64,000 nt of DNA from the NCBI GenBank assembly GCA_030562195.1, contig JAUJPP010000005.1, forward strand, positions 24,911,106-24,975,105, in the 5' to 3' direction. The position numbers and the translations under genes were made by a program. The notes under the pieces were generated by a model, which did no database searches, was not told the DNA's origin, and was given only the letters and a program-made list of their open reading frames with translations. Below, piece by piece: positions 10,509 to 22,400 of the stretch. Source of the stretch: Nipponacmea schrenckii. Lineage: Eukaryota; Mollusca; Gastropoda; Lottiidae. Numbering within the stretch: the stretch's first letter is position 1; each line of letters opens with the position of its first letter.

Positions 10509-12949
10509 ATGGAACGCCGTTAACTGCCTTCTGTTAGTATTTTTGCAATATCAGCATCTTTTTGTATTATCAGCATCATCTTCTCGTATTATCATCTTTT
10601 TCTATTATCATCTTTTTGTATCATCAGCATCATCTTTTTGCAGTATCAGCATATTTTTGTATTGTCAGCATCATCTTTTCGTATTATCATCTTTTTGCAT
10701 TATAAGCATCATCTTTTTGGAGTTGGCCTTTCATCATATTTTTGGAGTAGGCCTATCAGCATCTTTTTGTATTATCAGAATCTTTTCGTATTATCATCTT
10801 TTTGTATTATCATCTTTTTGCATTATCAGCATCATCTTTTTGTATTATCATCTTTTTGTATTATCAGCATCATCTTTTTGTATTATCATCTTTTCCGTAA
10901 CTGGCTGTAGGTTTACGGAAATAAACGGTTATCTTCGTAAAAAGCCAACGTAAAAAAGATGTCGTACACTAGTTTAATGAGACGCAACTTTTATTTTGTC
11001 AAAATGGAATTTTAGAAAAAATTTCATTGCATACGCCTGCCTTTCAAAGAGAAAAAATAACTCTTGATATTGTTGGCCATTTATCCAGATATGATATGGA
11101 ATGCCCTGGCATTCAAATATGATGAAACTCAGAACAGAATGTCCCAGTCAAAATACAAGCACAACAGAATTTTTTGATATATCAAAAAAATTGTTACAGA
11201 GTTTATTAAAATCCAATATAAATAGTCTATCTACCTGTATCTATGTGGGTCGAAGTTGAGGGGTTTTCTGATTCTGTTTCATTATTAGTAGTTGAATTAG
11301 TAGGCCTATACTATACCCTTTAGTTTTAGCTGCTTCTCTCAATCTCATTCTGTCACTATTGTGATAACTCCCAAATCGTTCAGATCAGTATCTGATAACA
11401 CTGATACCATGCTCAAATCAACATTATTTTTTTTCAAATTTTGCGAAATGGAATGAAAAGAATGGAGTTTTACGTCCTACTCTTCTGCATTCAAATTTTG
11501 CGAATAAGGAATCCAAATTTATAGATTTAAAGAAAGAAAGCATTTGTTGAGCCGACATTATGACAGAATCGCGTTCGATTTCCAAGCTTAAAGTTATGGA
11601 ATAAGTTTTGGTTTTGTATATATTACAAAAAAACTTGCAGTGTCAGCTACAAAAATGTACAATCAAAGAAAAAATAGCTTGCCAGGCAAGGTAATATACG
11701 CCCACTGACAGCATTGAATTTGAATAATAAATTGGGAAATAACTCAAAAGACATTCATTGAAAAAATTTTTCAATGTCATTGCTCACACTAAGCTTCTAT
11801 GCACCCACAATACCATTTGAGGCAATTTTACTAAGTCAAGGGCAAAAACTCAAAACCAATTCATCGGAAAATCGTCAAATTCAAACTTGAAGGTCGCCTT
11901 ATCAATTCCAATGCTCACACAAAGATCCATCGAAAATTGTAGCTTTCTATTGCACCAACTATAAAATTTTGATGCAATTTACTAAGTAAAGGGCAATAAC
12001 TCAAAACCGTTCATTTCAAAATCGTCAAATTCAAACTTGACCGCCGTCTTATCAATTCCAATGCTCACACCACGTTTAATTCAAATCCATTGAAAATTGT
12101 AGCTTCTATTGCATAAACAATAAAATTTTGACGAAATGGTAAAAATCGAACTTGTCCGTCATCCAATGCTCACACTAAGTTTAATTAAAATCCATTGAAA
12201 ATTGTAGCTTCTATTGTGTCTACAACAAATATACCGACAGGGGCAATAACTCAAAAAAAAAAAACTGTTACCGAAAAATCTTCAAAATCGAGCTTGACCA
12301 CCGTCTTATCATTTCTAATGTTCATACCCAGTTTCATTAAAATCCTCAGAGAATTGTAGCTTCTATAGTGTCTACAACAAATGTTGACGAACCGACCGGC
12401 CGACCGACAGACCGACGGACAGGGGCGACGACAATATATATATGCAACCTTATTTGGTAGCAACGATCTTGTCTATTGCCTAGTGCTAAAAAAATTAGGC
12501 AATAGACAAGATCGTTGCTGAATAAGGTTGCATATCTCATTATTATGAAATACTCAATATTATTGGACATCGATTGTGGAATCGAACGGAATTAATAAGA
12601 GACAACTAAATTTGAGAATTTGATGTACCAAAGCATTCCATATAGGCAAACTATATCGTGAGTTATTTTATCTCTTGGAAAGGCAGGTGTATGGAATGAA
12701 AGGTGTAAATTTTCTAAAATGGTACCCCTTTTGATAAAATAAAATGTCTTAGGACATCTTTTTTACGTTGACTTTTTACAAAGATTACCTTTGATTTCCG
12801 TAAAATTGCGGCCAGTTACGGAAAAGATGATAATACAAAAAGATGATAATACAAAAAGATGATGCTGATAATACAAAAAGATGATAATACAAAAAGATGC
12901 TGATAATGCCAAAATACTAACAGAAGGCAGTTACGGCGTTCCATAAACT
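10509..12949. mobile_element. Large foldback element, ~2.4 kb, with long imperfect inverted arms
   Basis: The left end TATGGAACGCCGTTAACTGC and the right end, 12927-12949, reading CAGTTACGGCGTTCCATA, are inverse. Inside come purine/pyrimidine microsatellite arms: ATCTTTTTGTATTATCAGC repeats on the left at 10530-10905, and the inverse at 12820-12910. Inner inverted blocks follow: 10900-10965 versus 12755-12825 (both with TTTTACGTTG on one strand), and about 11010-11105 versus 12630-12722. The two arms thus stretch over roughly 600 and 360 bp. No coding capacity was found; the 172-residue frame at 10435-10953 is a translation of the microsatellite. Confidence 0.72.
11670..12536 (+). mobile_element. 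Inner copy of the GCCCAC-end family inside the foldback element, with terminal hairpin
   Basis: Starts GCTTGCCAGGCAAGGTAATA near 11679. It holds about four ~150-bp units, each with CTCAAAACC, TCAAATTCAAACTTGA and ATTGAAAATTGTAGCTTCTA, and ends in a (GACC/GACG)n tract (12390-12424) and GGGGCGACGACAATATATAT. A hairpin follows: 12440-12482 pairs with 12495-12536, sharing AGACAAGATCGTTGCT and AATAAGGTTGCATAT. The layout equals the copy in the COPS7 intron. Confidence 0.7.
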
Positions 12950-13070
12950 AGGTGCGACCATTGGAATTGACAACGAACTTTCAATGTTTGTTTTTGAGTT
13001 GCCTGATTTGTTATTCAAATTTAATGCTGACAGTGGGCGTTATTACCTTGCCTGACAAGCTATCTTGTAC

Positions 13071-13888
13071 ATAATTTGAATCGTTTTGGTCATTTTTCCC
13101 ATGTTTGTTATTAATGTTGTTAAATATCTGATGTGTTGTAAATTATTATGATTATATTATGAACGTATCCGCACTAACTAGCTATTATCTTAGCAGGGCG
13201 ATTAGAGCATTATGCAGTATAAGTAATGCAAATTATATCATATATGATTGTCAGTACATTTACTGATATCGTCCGATTTTGATGACACTTATATGTTTAT
13301 CAGATGGTTATCAGTTCGTGCCTGTGATTTAATTAAGTTGAAATGTCCTTATCTGTTTATGGTATCCAAGTGTCCGAATTTTGATGACGCTATTCTTGTC
13401 TGTAGATAATAATTCATGTTTGCAGCTTGACCGCTCACTGACCCCTTCTCAATGGCGGATGCACACTGAAGTTCATAAATCGTTAGTTATCATGTCAGGG
13501 AATCATGTTTGTAGCTTGACCACACATTGACCCCTCCCCCCCCCCTTTCCCACCCGTCAGGCAGTTTGGCGTAAAAAAAAAATTGGCCGATCGCCATTGT
13601 TTTACTGATAATACCATCTTTTCTGCTGTGAATGACCTTTTTGTGGTCTCTTCTTGACATCCACCTCTGGCAAAAGTTTGCAAGTTGGCAGTGGAATAAA
13701 TCAATGAATAAATGAGAACCATAGGCTTCAAATTATCATGTTTATTGGATACAGGTAGTGCGGTCATTGTTATGCGAAGGAGTCCACGATTCCAACATTC
13801 AATGATGGTTTCTAATACCATTGTACAGAGATGACATAAAACGTAAACATCGGCAAAAAAATTATATGTTGTACCGGTATTATTTATT
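13071..13888. other. Spacer downstream of GST
   Basis: Mixed sequence holding a C-rich run at 13533-13551 and no supported gene. The minus-strand frame 13495-13821 (108 codons) shows no family features. A hexamer inverse to AATAAA at 13883-13888 abuts the GST stop codon and may serve as its polyadenylation signal, giving an unusually short 3' UTR. Confidence 0.4.
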
Positions 13889-16851
13889 TTAAATATCAGT
13901 TACTTTTCTTTCAGATAAATAAGAATCCAGTTTAGGATTAGAACGGACGAGTTTTCTATTGGCAACAACTTTGGGATAGTTGTTATAGACTTCTGGACTT
14001 TGGTTATAAGAATTTTCACAAACATCATATACACTTAGATCTGCAAGGGATAACTGGAAAAGAAAAATAATTAAAATAATCAAATATGATCCAACTCTCA
14101 AAGTGTTATATTTAGAATACATTGTACTTCTTTATATGGTCTGCGGTTGACCTTACGAAGAAGAATCTTATAGCAAGTGACTGCGGAACTGATCAGTTTG
14201 TGGATTTAGCAATTGAGCATATCATCGACGACTGAAATATTTTGGAGTTGCCTAAGTTACCTACTTGCGCATAAAAATCTATGATTGGCTTCTATGACCC
14301 AAAATTGCATGCCCATTATCAATTCAGAAAGTTTTATTACCTTTGAACCGACAAAATACCCGGTACCATTTGCTGTCAGTAATTTTTCTAAAGCGCCAAG
14401 GAATTTTGGTAGATGTTCACTCTTGAGCTTTTCCTGTAGCCCTTTCTGTAAGTACAAATTTTTATATACTATATAACTACAAAGCGACTCATTTTTGTTG
14501 GCCTGTGTATTGTGTTCCTCATAAGTTTGAAAATTAAAGAATATTGTCCGATTCGGTGATAAGAAAAAAAGTCACACAATTTTATTTTTATTCTGGTTGA
14601 CTGGTTGATATTTATTTACCTTTCGGGGATCAACGATTGCAGCAACAATAGAGAATTTAAACCACAAATTTTCTTTGTTTTGTTTTTACCTTTCTTTCTT
14701 CATCCTGTTCAAAGAATGCACCGGCCCACTTCGTAAAATAATCCTGACCAATACCAACAACCTGGTCGATTTCCAAACCATCTAATGAATTTTTACCGTA
14801 TAAACCTGTGCAAATTTTGAAAAAATTGGGAATTACAGTTTCATGTTTATTTTGTTTTATTAGATAAAACTTATAGCGCCATAAGGAGCGACCATTGACA
14901 GTATAACGTTATTTATTTTGCTGTGGTTCTATGTTCATCATACAATGAGGCTGGGGAATTGTATCAAGGAGCTCAAATTTCTTTTATTATAATATTTTTG
15001 AGCAGGTAATATGATAAAAAGCTTCTAAAATATAAATGTAAAGAGTATACCATTTTCTCTTGCAATGTATCTTGCAATTCCAACGGATTGAGCAAATTTC
15101 TTTCCATCAATTTCCAAATATGGCAATTGTCCAAATGGTGTTGCTGAAAAGGAATTATACATACTTGATCTTTAGCATGTATTTTTCAATCAATCAAATT
15201 GGATTATTTGCTCAAAATAACTTCTATGCGTGTTTTTCAATAAACAAAATACAGCTTTTACTTCTCAAGCTCAGGGCGGTTAGGGTTGGCTACACAAACG
15301 ATTCATTTCAGTTCAAAACCATCGTGGAAAGTGGATACTATACAGTACGAATATAACATTAAGTTAGGTATATAGAGATATTAACCAAAATTAACCTCAA
15401 TTTGTCTTTGAAAAGTGAAAGAAGCTTGAGCCGACTGCATTGAAATTACAATCAATCTTGTATTGTGATGTTTACTGAAGGTGGCTGGTTAATAAAGGGA
15501 AAAGCTGACCAGAGATGCATCTTTGCGTCCTACTCTTCTGCACCTTATTGACCAATGAAGGCGGGCAATGTCATGTAGGGTGCAATGGGAATTAGCCCAC
15601 TCTTTTTACGATTTCCAACCGTCGAAAGATCTTGAACGAGCATCACTGATTAACGAGCAAGCGTCTAACTTAATGAACCATCGTGGGCACCCAGTAATAT
15701 TTCTTATACCTGGTATACCTAAGATAACGTATCAGTGAACAAGATTATCTTAAGATAATAACTAACAAGAAAAAGAGAGACTTTGAACAATACCTATGTA
15801 CTACATGTTTATCGCTCGATATCACTATAAATTAGATAATAATTGCCTTTATCTGTATAAACATTTACTCCTACTATAACAGGTTTTCCAAAAATAATTA
15901 CGAAGGAAATCATTTGTGGCCAATTGTTTAATTGTAAATTTCGGATGCTACTAATATCAATGGTAGTTTGACATGAACAGATATCTAAAAACCGACTAAT
16001 TGCGCTAATTTGAAGAAAGCGAGCTTTCAGTTGGAACCATTGGTCTTAGTTAAAATACTGAAAATAATTTACGCTAATGTAAAGGCAGGCAAAAGTATTC
16101 TGTTTAGGAACATCAATTTTTTAGAATTAAATCACTTAACTATCGATTATTGGATTACAACAGGAGTATGGAACGCCGTAACTGCCTTCTGTTAGTATTT
16201 TTGCAGTATCAGCATCTTTTTGTATTATCAGCATCATCTTTTCGTATTATCATCTTTTTCGGTTATCATCTTTTTGTATTATCAGCATCATCTTTTCGTA
16301 TAATCATCTTTTTGCATTATAAGCATCATCTTTTTGATATGATAATACGAAAAGATGATAATACGAAAAGATGATGCTGATAATACAAAAAGATGCTGAT
16401 ACTGCAAAAAGATGATGCATATAATACAAAAAGATGATAATACGAAAAGATGATGCTGATAATAAAAAAAGATGCTGATACTGCAAAAATACTAACAGAA
16501 GGCAGTTACGGCGTTCCATACAGGAGGCTTAAACTTTAGAAATGACACATTGATCTTTTCGGGATTATGCGTACCCATTTACAGCTGGGTGGACTGGAAT
16601 TGTGAGTGAAGATGACTTATTCAAGGTCATCGATCTTTCACACACCGGTCGAGAACTAACGTCCGACCTCGCGTCCGACATTTTCAACTTTTCCAAAGGT
16701 GTTACATATATTTACCTGCTTTTTTGTCACCGGGCCATTCTGACCACGAAATTCTCACATCCTCATATTTCACACCGGCTGCAAGGAACGTAAGTCGCAC
16801 TATTTCTCCCCGTCCCCTCAAATCAAAGTAAACAAATTTGAAAGCGGGCAT
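13889..16851 (-). CDS. Sigma-class glutathione S-transferase, complete, 5 exons
   Basis: Coding exons on the minus strand are 16851-16716, 15143-15051, 14805-14690, 14445-14341 and 14053-13889, giving 204 residues, the normal size for cytosolic sigma GSTs. These conjugate glutathione to electrophiles and include haematopoietic prostaglandin D synthase and cephalopod S-crystallin relatives. The thioredoxin-like domain starts [16 protein letters not shown] with the catalytic Tyr8. [14 protein letters not shown] contains the cis-Pro loop, and [13 protein letters not shown] follows as the glutathione-site helix. The all-alpha domain includes FLGALEKLL and the [19 protein letters not shown] signature. 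Splice sites are GT-AG and in phase. Intron 1 holds a foldback element (16167-16520). A second, slightly different first exon lies at 23136-23271. Confidence 0.9.
16167..16520. mobile_element. 354-bp foldback element with 6-bp target duplication CAGGAG
   Basis: It begins TATGGAACGCCGTAACTGCC and ends with the exact inverse. The whole interior is a near-palindrome of ATC/GAT-rich repeats: CAGTATCAGCATCTTTTTG on the left, inverse on the right, turning over near 16335. CAGGAG is present directly on both sides (16161-16166 and 16521-16526). These are the same ends as the 2.4-kb foldback at 10.5-12.95 kb, so the two belong to one family. It lies in intron 1 of the GST gene and is missing from the duplicated copy of this region. 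Confidence 0.85.
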
Positions 16852-18160
16852 GATGACTTGACTGTGCTCGGTATGAAGACTACGATAGTTTGTGTCGAAG
16901 GTACCTCGTGTCGTCTACTTTTGATATCACTTCACATCATTTAAAGGGACAATCCTGTTTTTATCACGAGAATTTGCTATATCATCCTAGTATAATGCCT
17001 AAAAACACATCACAACTTGAACCATACCAGGGGAAGCCTATATATTTGTTTCGTGTTTTAGCATTTAGAAAGGAGGCTGGCAGTCCGGGGTCCGATGGTG
17101 GATTGATTCATTCATTGTTTTAAATTTGGTGCAATATGAAGAATAATATCTCTTGAAAGCCCTGATTATTTAGATTTGGAGCGAGTTTAAATAAAGGGCT
17201 ATAGTAGGTATCTGTTTACTCAACCTTGGTTGAATTAGAAACTTTGGTTATGTTTAAAATTATTAATGTAGGTCGCGGTGGAAAATGTGAAAATAAAATT
17301 ATATATAAACTTTGAACACAATATTGAATTTCAGCCAACTTATGGCTTTTTGTTTGAATTGTGTCTTACATAATTACAACTGCTTGACATACTACACTGA
17401 TTATCGTTAATTTACTCCAATGAAAAACTGAAACTACAACTACTGAAACTTCTATCTTTGGATGCTGAAATTACATCTACTGACATGGTAATAAATACTG
17501 AAAGATCAACTACTGCAATGAACTTCATTTCCACAGCTAAGAATTATTATTACAACTGAACTTGAAATACTAAAATAAAAACGGCTGAAAACAGTCGTGT
17601 TTTGCTGAATTCATCAGTTGAGCTGAAATGTTTTTGCGCCCGTTTTAGCATTATATTTGGCTACATATCAAACAGAAAATGTAGAACTGCATAATCAATT
17701 ACATATTTGAACGTTACATAGCGTTTAACAACTGAAATCGATAAATATTTTGAATTGTTTATTATGTATTTTAGCAAGTACAAATTATCACATTTTAATC
17801 ATTAGTATTTTTCGATTGATATATTCATTTTTACAGTGTTTATGTTTTTGAAGGAATATAGTATATTGTAAAACTAAATTCAATTGGGATTTACTGCAAC
17901 TTTTTTCTCTTTTCTTCTTTTTCTATCAAAAACATACAATCTTTAAATGACTCGCCTAAAATTTATTCTATTGTGTGAACTTGCTCTACTTAACATACAT
18001 AACTTGGTTTCTAAGAGATATAATATTAGTCCTAACCTCTAACCTCGACAAGTTCAAAATATCAAAATAATGACGTTTTTAGTGGAAATCACTTTGATCC
18101 AAATTTAGATTTTTTTAGAATTAATTTATGAGTATATTAATGAATTCATCAAATCGAGGA
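16852..18160 (-). promoter_or_regulatory. GST 5' flank, copy 1
   Basis: Sequence upstream of the GST start codon, shared with the flank of the second first exon (23272-24690), so the promoter was probably duplicated with the exon. I see no strong TATA box at the expected distance. The plus-strand frame 16890-17123 also exists in the other copy but carries no recognisable domain and I do not call it a gene. Confidence 0.35.
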
Positions 18161-19555
18161 GTTGGTGTTTCCTGTCTCCGTACAACCCCAAACGTGCTAA
18201 TATCTCATTCATTCATGTCTAGGGAAATAATCATCATTATAATAATCTCTTTATTCTACATGGGTCAAAATTAGGCCCGATACAAGAGGTCATGATCCTG
18301 TAAAACGCTATGGACAGATTTTTCGAGCTATTTAAGGACGATGGTTTAGAACTTTTAGTGAAACAAAATTTGGTAGATACATTACACATGTTGTATATTT
18401 TAATAAAGCTTTGTTTAAACATTTCACAGACTTGACAATCATGATAAAAATGTACCTGCAGTCATGCATTATTTTAAAACCTTTTTTATTTTAATTATGA
18501 TGATTGGTGATAACCTATAGCATTGCTCACACCTGTCATGAATTGTAGAGTGTTACCAAGCTAATAATGAAAGAGAAAAGCCACAATCTCATATTGAAGA
18601 TTTTCCTATTTGTTCATATATATAATTATTTAGAAATATTATAAATAGCGTCTCATAGCAATAGTCCTTTCATTATCTAGCAAGTATGTATTATAGGCTA
18701 CGTACTTGATATCAAGTATTTATAGAGGTCAATATCAATCTTCTTATCCCTCATAAATCAGAACCTTGTACTTTTTACCACTAGCTGTCACATATTTCGC
18801 GTAATTAAACGCAATTGTTTTACTTTTTGTTGCATTTTTTTTCATGTTTTATTTTTAAAAAACAATTATGATGCGATATCTTAAAGGAATGCCGTCGTCG
18901 CATTTTTTTTCTTAAACAATTCAAACAGTCTAGATTTGCTACAAAAATTTAAATACACATATTGAGAACTTTGCAAAAACTTAAGAACCAATTTAATATT
19001 GCACATCTTAGGTTAAATTAACCTTAGCTTTAACAACTTACCTAAACTTTAACTAACGGATATTACCTTAGCTTTGATGAATTTTACCATAACGTCAACG
19101 AACGAATTCTATCTTAGCTTTAACGCAATTTACTTTAGCTTTATCAAATTTTACTTTACATTAACATTGTTATTAGAAAATAACGCTCCAGTGTGTTTGT
19201 TTGAAAATGAGTTCACTTAAAAAGGACAATGTCAACCATAATTAGCTTAGCATTATTAAGGTAACATGTATAATAAGGTCTAATTTAGTCAGTCCCCTTG
19301 ACGACTTTCCAATTAGTTCTACAAATATATTAATGATATAAAGACTATTCGGGCGTTCATCTTGACTGATAATTTGACTCATTAAAGGGGTAAAAAGAAG
19401 TTTCTGTTGTTCTGTAATGCACAATGGTACGCCCCTGTATAATGGTAAAAATGAAATAAAAATTTGGTAATGTCTGGTGTTTCAGAAGGACTAAGCATAT
19501 TGTACTCTCAAGATAATCATCCTTTGGTACAGATTTAAGAAAAAGTAGCATACAT
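18161..19555. other. Unannotated spacer
   Basis: 1.4 kb of AT-rich sequence between segmental duplication blocks. Around 19000-19160 a short motif (CTTAGCTTTAA / TTTACTTTA, TAACG) repeats loosely every 30-40 bp. No coding exon or terminal repeat was found. Confidence 0.4.
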
Positions 19556-19691
19556 CACCAATGTTATTTTGTTTGGTCACTGTATGACCCTCTGCCAATA
19601 AATCAAAACACATGCATAACATTGCATTCATTACTTTGATCTTTCCAGTTTTTTCATTTGGAATGTGAACTTTTGTTACCCTGGATAATCG

Positions 19692-19778
19692 TATATAAGA
19701 ATGCCGAATCTATCTAGAATAATCATCTCTCCATTTCTACCCTAAAAATTCAGTAGTAACCATTTAACGACAATCTTG
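19692..19778 (+). promoter_or_regulatory. TATA box and 5' UTR exon of secreted-protein gene 1
   Basis: TATATAAG at 19692-19699 would place the transcription start near 19722. A non-coding exon would then end at the donor GTAAGTTAAG (from 19779) and join the acceptor at 20081-20082, four bases before the start codon. The same arrangement is conserved in the inverted copy (TATA about 27025-27031, donor at 26944), which supports it. Confidence 0.6.
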
Positions 19779-19799
19779 GTAAGTTAAGTTATCAAATTC

Positions 19800-20065
19800 G
19801 TATTGTTTAATTTACTTAGGGCCAAAGTTCAATCCTGGCAAAAGTCGAGATGAATTTTCGAGTGATGCAGGTTGGAAGGGCTTACATTTAAAAAAAAGCC
19901 TCTTGTCGTCCAGGTAGGGCAATAAACCGAAGCCCCGTGTGCTACAGACTGTGTAATTCCTCGACATTTTGAAATCGCATATGGGTAGGCTAATGCCGTC
20001 ATTAGAAAATTAGATGCAGAAGAGTAGGACGTAAAACTCCGATTATTTCATTTCATTTCATTTCA
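19800..20065 (+). mobile_element. SINE-like insertion in 5' UTR intron of secreted-protein gene 1
   Basis: This intron sequence is absent from the inverted paralogue. It has a B-box-like AGTTCAATCCT near 19827 and ends in AGAAGAGTAGGACGTAAAAC plus a (ATTTC)n tail at 20045-20066. The same 20-25-bp core with a similar tail occurs at 40820-40860 and, inverted, at 11464-11489 and 15525-15542. A tRNA-derived SINE is the likely explanation. The boundaries are approximate and the A box is not convincing. Confidence 0.5.
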
Positions 20066-20086
20066 ATTTACTTTTTTTTCAGAATA

Positions 20087-20594
20087 ATGTTTATGATAAG
20101 TAAAGTTTGTGTTTTATTCGCACTGTTAATGTATGTCAGTGCTCAAGGTAAGAATGAAAAATAAAAATATCGTTTCATAGAAAACAGATTGGTCGAATAG
20201 ATTCGGTTAATAATGTCAAAAGTAAAATGTTGATGTTGTTCTATTCAAAATACACTTGGCATAGTTCTGATTCCAATTTTTAAGTTAAAACTTTTGCTAG
20301 GTAATATGTAACCTACAACTTTTTTAAATATCCGACATTTCTGTTTCAGTTATTCCAACACCAACATTTTCTGGGGGACCAGGAATTCCCATCAACTCCC
20401 AGAACAACTTCGGTAACTATCCCAATACAGCTGGTACAACCACATCTAATGGAATAGACCCATTGACTCTTCTACTTCTCACTAGAGGTGAAGGCGGTTT
20501 GAGACGTTATTTACCATATCTCCTCTCTCAACAAAATGGTATAAATGGTGGTGGATTTCCTTATTATCTGCTTCTTGCTGGTCTCAACAACTAA
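20087..20594 (+). CDS. Small secreted Gly/Leu/Asn-rich protein, gene 1 (101 aa), unknown function
   Basis: Coding exons 20087-20147 and 20350-20594, joined GT-AG in phase 1. The first 20 residues are a signal peptide (MFMISKVCVLFALLMYVSAQ), with cleavage likely near Ala-Gln. The mature part starts VIPTPTFSGGPGIPI, is rich in Asn, Gly, Pro and Thr, then has a hydrophobic DPLTLLLLTRGEGGLRRY segment, LPYLLSQQNG, and ends GFPYYLLLAGLNN. The mature part has no cysteine. AATAAA at 20754-20759 is a good polyadenylation signal. I do not recognise the family; an extracellular matrix, mucus or shell-associated protein, or an antimicrobial peptide precursor, would fit the composition, but none is shown. 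An almost identical gene lies inverted at 26063-26572. Confidence 0.8.
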
Positions 20595-20939
20595 ACTTAT
20601 CCATTTAGAATAATCCCCTTCTCGATTTTAAATTCATTTGTTGGAATATTGCTTAACCTTCATGTCGAAATATTTCATTTCTTTCATAATCATCTCTTAT
20701 TGTAAAATTATGATATGTTTCTCTCATTTGTAAGCCTTTCTATCTGTATTTGAAATAAATAAATGATAAAATTATATTTGCTTTAAATAGATTTGTAGAG
20801 CTTCATTTACTTTTGATGTTTATAGTTTCTTATAATAAAGCTTTCATACATTAATGTACACGATATACGTTTAAAGTAGTCAAGGTTATAATGTAAATAT
20901 ATTTGCTGACAAAGCTGTTATTTAGATTCAGTGTCACTT

Positions 20940-22400
20940 TGAAATTGTAGGTTGAGGTTGGCCACAGATCGGGGTTAAGACCAGAATCTTTGACAGGCTG
21001 CTATTCAAAAACTCTCTGTTAAATTTCTGCAAATTCTACAATTCGTAGGTTGCAGATTATCAAATTTCAAGTTCCTATCATGCCATCTCTATACACACCA
21101 GAACTTTTAGTTTCAGACCTTACCCTTAAACAAACAAGCGATTTTTTCTCTTGAAACTTCGGGTTAAATTTCTCGATACAAAAGGTAGTCCAAATTTGTT
21201 ACGTTCGGAGTTGAGTTACGTAAAGTTGCAATTTGCACTGCATGCATCTACAATTATTAAGTTGCTATATTCCAATCTCCAATACCAAGCATTTAATTTC
21301 TGCCTGTTATACTATTATAGTTTTAGAATTTTCCGCAAACAATACAAGTGATTTTCCATTTCTAAATTCGGGTTGAACTACAAAGTCGATTTCCTCGAAA
21401 ATCGGAAAAATTTCGAATTTCTGAATCCGACTGATATAGGCCTGTTAATATTAAGCTTTCACTGAAACACAAATCATACATCTATATGTTCATAATGGCT
21501 CAGTTATGAGCTGCTGTCAGTCACCATTCTATATTATATACATTCAAACCTGTATTAAGCAACCAGTCAAGGGAAGTGGCTGGATGTGGTGCTTAATACA
21601 GGTGGCTGCTGAATACAGGTGGAGGAAGCAGGGCCTGTATGGTCCTATAAATAGCTTTCAGCTTCATAGAAATGAGGTGAAGTGAAGACAAAATCTTTGA
21701 CAGACTGGTGTTCGAAAACTCTGAGATGTAAAGTTGCAATTTGTACTGCAGGTCCTACCAGTCTTAATTCATTCTTATAAATTTCAAGTCACCATCCTGC
21801 AATCTCTGTCCGCACCAACACTTTTAGTTCCAGACTGTTCCCCAAACCACAATACAAGCGATTTTCCTTTTGAAGATTCGATTTGAACTTATTAGTCGAT
21901 TTTCTGGACAGTCGGAAAAAATTCCATATTTTCTAAATAAACGCAGGATATGTTTAAATTTGAAACAAAATTTATACCTCTAGGGCAAACATTGACATTA
22001 TGGTTATTTTAGTGTAGGGTTAGCGCCAAGCACCAGCTTTAATGGTCTTATAGCGAATAGCTTCAAAGTCAATGTTCTTGAAAGTATAAAAAATTGTTTT
22101 TGACTGAAAAAGACGTAGGACGTGATCAGCTTTTATTTGAAACAAAAATCATACATCTACGTCCACAAGTGGTTGTGTTATGGCCATTTATAGTTCAGGT
22201 GGGGTTGGCCCTCAACATATACGGTCGTATAGCGTTTAGCTACACAGGTTGGAGTTACAACTAAAACTTTGAAAACCTGTCATTCGAAGACTATTAGAGA
22301 TGTTACGTTGCAATCTGCACTGAAGGTACTCTATCTTATGTTGCTGTCCAACACTTTTAGTTTCAGACTTTTACCACACCACAATGTAAGCGTCTAACTC
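20940..22400. repeat. ~530-bp tandem repeat family (about 3 units)
   Basis: Units share ACAATACAAGCGATTTTC, TTCGGGTTGAACT..AAGTCGATTT, TCGGAAAAATTTCGAATTTC, AAACACAAATCATACATCTA, TATAGCGTTTAGCT and AACTTTTAGTTTCAGACTTT. The ACAATACAAG mark occurs near 21340, 21850 and (as CACAATGTAAGC) 22381, so the period is about 510-540 bp. The segment 21378-22390 recurs directly at 24692-25640, with a further partial unit after that and a diverged copy at 27390-27940. No coding capacity was seen. Confidence 0.7.

Larger units (their letters stand above)
10310..13070 (-). mobile_element. Outer copy of the GCCCAC-end repeat family, split by a foldback element
   Basis: The left part, 10310-10508, has TAGACACAATCGAAGCTAC and AATGAAACTTGGTGT. 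The right part, 12950-13070, continues with GCGACCATTGGAATTGAC and ends GACAGTGGGCGTTATTACC at about 13027-13045. Together they match one to two units and one terminus of the family seen in ABHD6 intron 7 and at 11.67 and 36.95 kb. The foldback element at 10509-12949 separates them. Edges are approximate. Confidence 0.6.
15650..18160. repeat. Segmental duplication block A, copy 1
   Basis: Sequence here recurs in the same orientation at about 22385-24690, at high but imperfect identity. Landmarks: GCGTCTAACT (15660 / 22388), ACTACATGTTTATCGCT (15800 / 22505), AAAGGCAGGCAAAAGTATTC (16080 / 22900), the GST first exon, and TTGGTTTCTAAGAGATATAA (18005 / 24534). Copy 1 alone has the foldback element; copy 2 alone has the GTCG-rich insert. 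Block ends were estimated by eye. Confidence 0.8.

Noticed and set aside
10435..10953. 172-residue open frame
   Set aside because: It is a translation of the TTTTTGTATTATCAGCATC microsatellite in a foldback arm; the same peptide words appear in other frames at 16150-16519.
13495..13821. 108-residue minus-strand frame downstream of GST
   Set aside because: No recognisable domain, odd composition over a C-rich run, no upstream signals; probably chance.
16890..17123. Plus-strand frame conserved in both duplication copies (also 23310-23567)
   Set aside because: Conservation follows from the recent duplication; the frame ends differ between copies (77 against 85 codons) and it lies in the GST 5' flank without coding features.
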